The position numbers were made by a program, and so were the translations under genes. Under the pieces are notes generated by a model. It was not told where the DNA came from and made no database searches. It was given only the letters and a program-made list of their open reading frames with translations. This document shows positions 30,795 to 35,363 of a stretch of 35,363 nt of DNA, piece after piece (positions within the stretch are counted from its first letter, which is position 1; each line of letters opens with the position of its first letter). The DNA is from Verrucomicrobia subdivision 6 bacterium (GTDB taxonomy: Bacteria; Verrucomicrobiota; Verrucomicrobiia; Methylacidiphilales; Verrucolacustridaceae): positions 1-35,363 of the forward strand of contig CANESK010000010.1 in NCBI GenBank assembly GCA_947441075.1. Direction: 5' to 3'.

Positions 30795-32762
30795 TTAACT
30801 CGGCTTTGGGCCGCCCTTCTTGTTTTTGTCAACCATCTCGAACTCGGCATCAATCACTTCCCCCTCACCCTTTTCAGGTTGGGTTCCGCGATCCGCCGTG
30901 CCCGAGTTTCCCGGTTCCGAAGTTGCTTCTTTTCCTGCGGCCGCTTTTTCCGACGCTTGCCGATAGAGATCTGAACTCACCGCCTGAACCAGCGTGTTCA
31001 GCTTTTCCGCCGTGTCTTTGATGGCGGCTTCATCATCTTTCTTCACCGCTTCTTTCACCGCGGCCGCCGCCTCCTCAATCTCTTTTTTCTTCGCCCCATC
31101 CAGCTTGTCCCCCATCTCCTTCATCATCTTCTCAGCAGCAAAAGCAGTGTTCTCCGCTGTGTTCCGCGATTCAATCTTCTCCTTCGCCTTAAGATCTTCC
31201 GCCTCGTGCTCCTTCGCTTCGCGCGTCAGCTTCTCTACCTCTTCCTTGGATAGACCGCTCGAGCCAGTAATCGAAATCTTCTGCTCTTTCCCCGATCCCA
31301 GATCCTTCGCTGAAACTTGCAGAATCCCGTTAGTATCGATGTCAAACGTCACCTCCACCTGAGGCACGCCACGCGGCGCAGGCGGAATCCCGTCCAAATG
31401 AAAGGTGCCCAGCCTCTTGTTATCCCGAGAAAGAGGACGTTCCCCCTGCAAAATCACAATCTCCACCCCCGGTTGGTTGTCCGAGTAGGTGCTAAACACA
31501 TTCGTCTTTTTCGTTGGCACTGTCGTATTGCGCGGAATCATCGGCGTCGCCACCCCACCCGCCGTTTCAATCGCCAAGGTCAAAGGAGTTACGTCGAGGA
31601 GAAGCACGTCATGGACATCACCCTTCAACACCCCCCCCTGAATCGCCGCCCCGATCGCCACCACCTCATCGGGATTCACACCCTTGTGAGGCTCTTTCCC
31701 AATTAACTTACGCGCAGTCTCAATAATCGATGGCATCCGCGTCATTCCTCCGACCAAAACCAGCTCGTCGATCTGTTTGGATGCCAAGCCTGCATCCTTC
31801 AGACAGGCGTTGACCGGCCCAATCGTCCGTTCCCTTAGTTTGTCGGTCAACTGCTCGAGCTTCGCCCGAGTCAGTTTCTTCGCGATATGCTTCGGTCCAG
31901 AAGCATCCGCCGTCACAAATGGCAAATTAATCTCGTACTCCTGAGCCGAGGATAGAGCGATTTTCGCCTTCTCTGCCTCTTCTCGGATTCTCTGCAAAGC
32001 ATCAGGCTGCCCATGCAAGTCGATCCCAGCATCCGCCTTAAACTCCGCAATAATCCAGTCCATCACCGCCATGTCCCAATCGTCTCCACCCAAATGGGTA
32101 TCCCCATTCGTCGCCTTTACTTCAAAAAGCCCGTCCCCAATATCCAAAACCGAGATATCAAAAGTCCCACCGCCCAAATCATAAACCGCAATTTTCTCAT
32201 CCTTCTTCTTATCCAGTCCGTAGGCCAAAGAGGCCGCGGTCGGCTCGTTAATAATCCGCAGAACTTCTAGCCCAGCAATTTTCCCCGCATCTTTCGTCGC
32301 CTGACGCTGACTATCGTTGAAATAAGCAGGCACCGTGATCACCGCTTGGGTGATTTTTTCTCCCAGCTTCGATTCCGCATCCGCCTTGAGTTTGGCCAAA
32401 ATAAAGGAGGAAACTTCCTCGGGCGAAAAAGATTTCTTCTCCCCCTTCACTTCCACTTCGACATGCGCATCCCCATTCTTCGCTGCCACCACTTTATAGG
32501 GCAACCGCTTCGTCTCTTCCTGCACTTCGACAAATTTGCGACCGATCAACCGCTTAACCGAAAAAATCGTGTTCTTGGGATTGGTCACCGCTTGCCGCTT
32601 CGCCGCCTGCCCAACCACCCGCTCCCCACCCTTCGTAAAAGCTACAATCGACGGAGTGGTGCGCGCTCCCTCCGAATTTTCTAGAACCACTGGTTGCCCA
32701 GCTTCCATTACCGACATACATGAGTTGGTCGTTCCTAAATCAATTCCTAGTATTTTTGCCAT
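30795..32762 (-). CDS. dnaK: molecular chaperone DnaK (Hsp70)
   Basis: [42 protein letters not shown] and full-length Hsp70 motifs. Confidence 0.99.
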   Translation of the reverse strand: MAKILGIDLGTTNSCMSVMEAGQPVVLENSEGARTTPSIVAFTKGGERVVGQAAKRQAVTNPKNTIFSVKRLIGRKFVEVQEETKRLPYKVVAAKNGDAHVEVEVKGEKKSFSPEEVSSFILAKLKADAESKLGEKITQAVITVPAYFNDSQRQATKDAGKIAGLEVLRIINEPTAASLAYGLDKKKDEKIAVYDLGGGTFDISVLDIGDGLFEVKATNGDTHLGGDDWDMAVMDWIIAEFKADAGIDLHGQPDALQRIREEAEKAKIALSSAQEYEINLPFVTADASGPKHIAKKLTRAKLEQLTDKLRERTIGPVNACLKDAGLASKQIDELVLVGGMTRMPSIIETARKLIGKEPHKGVNPDEVVAIGAAIQGGVLKGDVHDVLLLDVTPLTLAIETAGGVATPMIPRNTTVPTKKTNVFSTYSDNQPGVEIVILQGERPLSRDNKRLGTFHLDGIPPAPRGVPQVEVTFDIDTNGILQVSAKDLGSGKEQKISITGSSGLSKEEVEKLTREAKEHEAEDLKAKEKIESRNTAENTAFAAEKMMKEMGDKLDGAKKKEIEEAAAAVKEAVKKDDEAAIKDTAEKLNTLVQAVSSDLYRQASEKAAAGKEATSEPGNSGTADRGTQPEKGEGEVIDAEFEMVDKNKKGGPKPS

Positions 32763-32797
32763 AATATTATTCTTTAACGCAAGATACGTGCCAATTT

Positions 32798-32825
32798 AAT
32801 ATATGCACAAAGTGTTAACTGACAA
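32798..32825 (-). promoter_or_regulatory. putative sigma70-type dnaK promoter
   Basis: Minus strand TTGTCA (32825-32820), 16-nt spacer, TATATT (32803-32798), about 36 nt before the dnaK ATG. Confidence 0.5.
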
Positions 32826-32831
32826 CAGTTA
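32816..32831. promoter_or_regulatory. inverted repeat TAACTG-ACAA-CAGTTA overlapping the putative -35 of dnaK
   Basis: Perfect 6-bp arms, 4-nt spacer. Confidence 0.45.
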
Positions 32832-32850
32832 TATTTATCAAATAATTTAA

Positions 32851-32903
32851 GTGTGGGACATTCTGTCACAATAAGCTCTGTACGTGTGTGACATTTTGTC
32901 ACA
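32851..32903. promoter_or_regulatory. tandem palindromic operator-like sites between dnaK and lpxK
   Basis: GTGTGGGACATTCTGTCACA (32851-32870) and GTGTGTGACATTTTGTCACA (32884-32903): 18/20 identical, 33 bp apart. Second contains perfect TGTGACA-TTT-TGTCACA. Confidence 0.7.
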
Positions 32904-33036
32904 GCTTCTGCTGCCGCTTGGTTAAGGAATAAAGGGATCAAGAGAGAAAAATAGTATGGGGCGATTATTGAGGTTGGCAACCCGCGCGGTAACGAATTAT
33001 CTCAACCTTTGACCCTAAAATCTCCACCTTACCTTT

Positions 33037-34209
33037 ATGGCAATTAAGGCTCTCGAATCTCTCGAACAGTTTGCCACCGATGTCATTCTGGATCGTGCGG
33101 CTGGACGCCGCGCATCCCTCCTTAAACCTCTCCTTCTCTTCCTCGCTACGATTTACGCAGGCATCATGCGCTTGCGTGCCCGCTTCTACCAAGATGCTGT
33201 CTTCCGCCGATACTCGGTCGGCGTCATGGTCATCAGCGTCGGTAATCTCACCGTAGGTGGCACTGGTAAAACTCCCGTCGTCGAAAAACTTGCCCGCTCT
33301 CTGCACGAAGCAGGTCGCCGTGTCGCCATCCTCAGTCGTGGATACAAAAGCGCTCCCAAACCTCTCCTCACCCGCCTGGCGGATAAGTTTCTTCCAGGCC
33401 GGATTCCATCCCCCCCTCGCGTTGTTTCGGACGGAAAATCGGTCCTCCTGGATTCAGCCCAAGCAGGAGACGAGCCCTTCATGCTCGCCCGTAATCTCCC
33501 CGGTGTCGCCGTGCTCGTCGATTCCGACCGAGTCAAAAGCGCCCGTTACGCCATCCGCAACTATCGGTCCGACACCCTCCTTCTCGATGACGGCTTCCAG
33601 TACCTCCGCCTCGGCGATCGCTTCAACCTTCTCCTCGTCGATCGGCAGAATCCTTTCGGCAATAAGCATGTTTTGCCTAGGGGAGTTCTTCGCGAACCTC
33701 CCGATGCTCTACGCCGCGCCGATCTAATCCTCCTGACCAAATGCCTTGGAACCGACCATGCAGAGCTAGAAAAAACCATTCGCCGCCATAACCTTCACGC
33801 TCCCATTCATCCCTGCAGCCACCACCCTCTTCACTTAGAGGATGTTCTCACAGGTGAAAAACAACCGCTCTCCTTTCTCCGGGGGCTGCGTGTCGGGGCC
33901 CTCGCAGGCATAGCCGTGCCTGAAAGCTTCTTTGCCGGCCTTATCAAACTAGGAGCTGAAATCGTCTACCAGCGATCCTTTGCCGATCATCATCGCTTCT
34001 ACGCTTCGGAAATCGAAAATGCCCTTACCCGGACCCGAGCTCGTCGCGGCCTCGCCCTCATTACCACCGAAAAGGATTCCGTCCGCTTTCCTCCATTCCC
34101 CCCACGCGACATCCCCGTCCTTTTCCTTCGAGTCGAGATTTCCATGCTCGACCCAACCACAACCTTCGAGCAGACCGTCCGTGCCGCCCTCGGCATTCGT
34201 CCAACCTAA
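33037..34209 (+). CDS. lpxK: tetraacyldisaccharide 4'-kinase
   Basis: VISVGNLTVGGTGKTPVVEKLARSLHEAGRRVAILSRGYK (Walker-like GGTGKTP), DDGFQYLRL, DRQNPFGNKHVLPRGVLREP. Confidence 0.95.
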   Translation: MAIKALESLEQFATDVILDRAAGRRASLLKPLLLFLATIYAGIMRLRARFYQDAVFRRYSVGVMVISVGNLTVGGTGKTPVVEKLARSLHEAGRRVAILSRGYKSAPKPLLTRLADKFLPGRIPSPPRVVSDGKSVLLDSAQAGDEPFMLARNLPGVAVLVDSDRVKSARYAIRNYRSDTLLLDDGFQYLRLGDRFNLLLVDRQNPFGNKHVLPRGVLREPPDALRRADLILLTKCLGTDHAELEKTIRRHNLHAPIHPCSHHPLHLEDVLTGEKQPLSFLRGLRVGALAGIAVPESFFAGLIKLGAEIVYQRSFADHHRFYASEIENALTRTRARRGLALITTEKDSVRFPPFPPRDIPVLFLRVEISMLDPTTTFEQTVRAALGIRPT

Positions 34210-35363
34210 TCTTTTTTCTTCTTTTTCTTCTTTTTCTCTGCCTTGTCAGTAGGCGCCCGAGCACACGACAGATCGTCCTCCACCGCGAATTGGCCCGCCT
34301 TACGTAAGGCAATCACCCATCCAGGCCCTACCTCATCTGGAGTCAACGGCTTCCAGTTTGCCAGCTCCTTCTCCTCCGACCATCCACTTGGAATCGCCTG
34401 AATTTTACATCCAGAGGAAGCAAGGGCATCGGCACAAGTCCCACCCAACAGCACATTGTTCTCAAAATGATTCGGCTTCAGTTTGATCTTATCCAAAGGG
34501 GGTTCCGTGTCGGCCACCGCCCCAATGACCGATTCTCCACCATTCGAACGAATAAATTGGTTATCTTTGATCTGACAATTCTCGGGCAAAAGGACCAGCT
34601 GATTCTCAGGCCAATGCCGCTTGTAGGCAAAGCCAACCTCTAAATCTGCTCCCGTATTATTGACCGAAACATTGCGCGCCAGCAGCAAATCCTGAACCGG
34701 GGGATACTTGGCCACATTCACCTCGGTTGCCTCTCCCTTTTTGCTCTTTTTCTCCTTCATGTTCGCCTGATAGCTCGGGGTCAAAGCCGATTCCGTATAC
34801 TCCCCCGTCTGAATCCGAATTCCCCATTCGCAACCTGAGACATAGTTATCTTCCACCTTGTTATCAAAACCCGACATCCGTAGCCCCTGCGCCCCTACCA
34901 CCCCCTTACCCAGCAAAATATTTCCCTTCACTAGGTTGTGAGAGCCCTGCCGGATATTGAGACAACCACGACTCGCCACAATCGTATTACTCAAAACCTG
35001 ATTGTAGTTGGACTTCAACGAAATGATTTCCGTCCCTTCCCCGTCCGCGCCCTCAAACAGATTTCCCTCCACCACACAAAAAGCCCCATCCTTATCTTTC
35101 GGATCAAATTTACCGGGGCCCCACATCCGCAAGATCTCGCGCCCATTTCCATCCTCGTAGGGAATATTCTTAAAATAACAGCTCCGCACGGTGTTGGTTC
35201 GACTCCCATCAATCGCATTACCCAAAAGAGGATGCATGTTGTTCTTTCCCTTGAAGTAACATTTTTCCAGAACATTGTTATCCCCGCTGAAGTAGGCCCA
35301 ATAGCTCTCATCCTCAAATTCAGGAGGGTTGTAATCGATCACAGCAGTATTACGGACGGTCCC
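34206..35363 (-). CDS. parallel beta-helix protein, polysaccharide lyase family 6-like, 5' truncated by window edge
   Basis: Repeated right-handed-helix turns (NNVLEKCYFKGKNN, NTVRSCYFKN, CVVEGNLFEGADGEGTEIISLKSNYNQVLSNTIVASRGCLNIRQGSHNLVKGNILLGKG). Frame stays open to base 35363 (GTVRNTAVIDYN). Confidence 0.78.
   Translation of the reverse strand, partial: GTVRNTAVIDYNPPEFEDESYWAYFSGDNNVLEKCYFKGKNNMHPLLGNAIDGSRTNTVRSCYFKNIPYEDGNGREILRMWGPGKFDPKDKDGAFCVVEGNLFEGADGEGTEIISLKSNYNQVLSNTIVASRGCLNIRQGSHNLVKGNILLGKGVVGAQGLRMSGFDNKVEDNYVSGCEWGIRIQTGEYTESALTPSYQANMKEKKSKKGEATEVNVAKYPPVQDLLLARNVSVNNTGADLEVGFAYKRHWPENQLVLLPENCQIKDNQFIRSNGGESVIGAVADTEPPLDKIKLKPNHFENNVLLGGTCADALASSGCKIQAIPSGWSEEKELANWKPLTPDEVGPGWVIALRKAGQFAVEDDLSCARAPTDKAEKKKKKKKKD

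Overview
The window is a gene-dense, almost wholly chromosomal bacterial segment. No rRNA, IS element, prophage or CRISPR array was seen. Gene content and protein style suggest Verrucomicrobiota or another PVC-like lineage, but this is inference only. Core genes recognised: speA, rpsR-rpmB, mpl, ispH, aroG-argD-argF, pfkA, patD, purE-purK, rfaE2-purN, pyk, a four-gene amino-acid ABC transporter, dnaK-groES-groEL and lpxK. There are two tRNA genes: Thr-CGT and Gln-TTG. Less ordinary content: an orphan DndA-type cysteine desulfurase; a short BrnT-like/CopG-BrnA-like toxin-antitoxin pair; a TraR/DksA protein with a histone-like basic N-tail, an acidic C-tail and only half of the zinc-finger cysteines; two coupled DsrE-fold-like proteins next to mpl; a VOC-BtpA pair; a YkgJ-HI0933 flavoprotein pair behind a 26-nt near-perfect palindrome; and tandem 17-bp palindromes 33 bp apart between divergent dnaK and lpxK. 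Two global patterns stand out: repeated 4-bp NTGA stop/start overlaps, and a + strand that is C-rich whichever strand carries the gene. All assignments are by reading motifs; no database search was run. I found no clear new multi-gene system. The best candidates for follow-up are the dnaK/lpxK operators, the orphan DndA-like enzyme and the charge-bipolar DksA-like protein.
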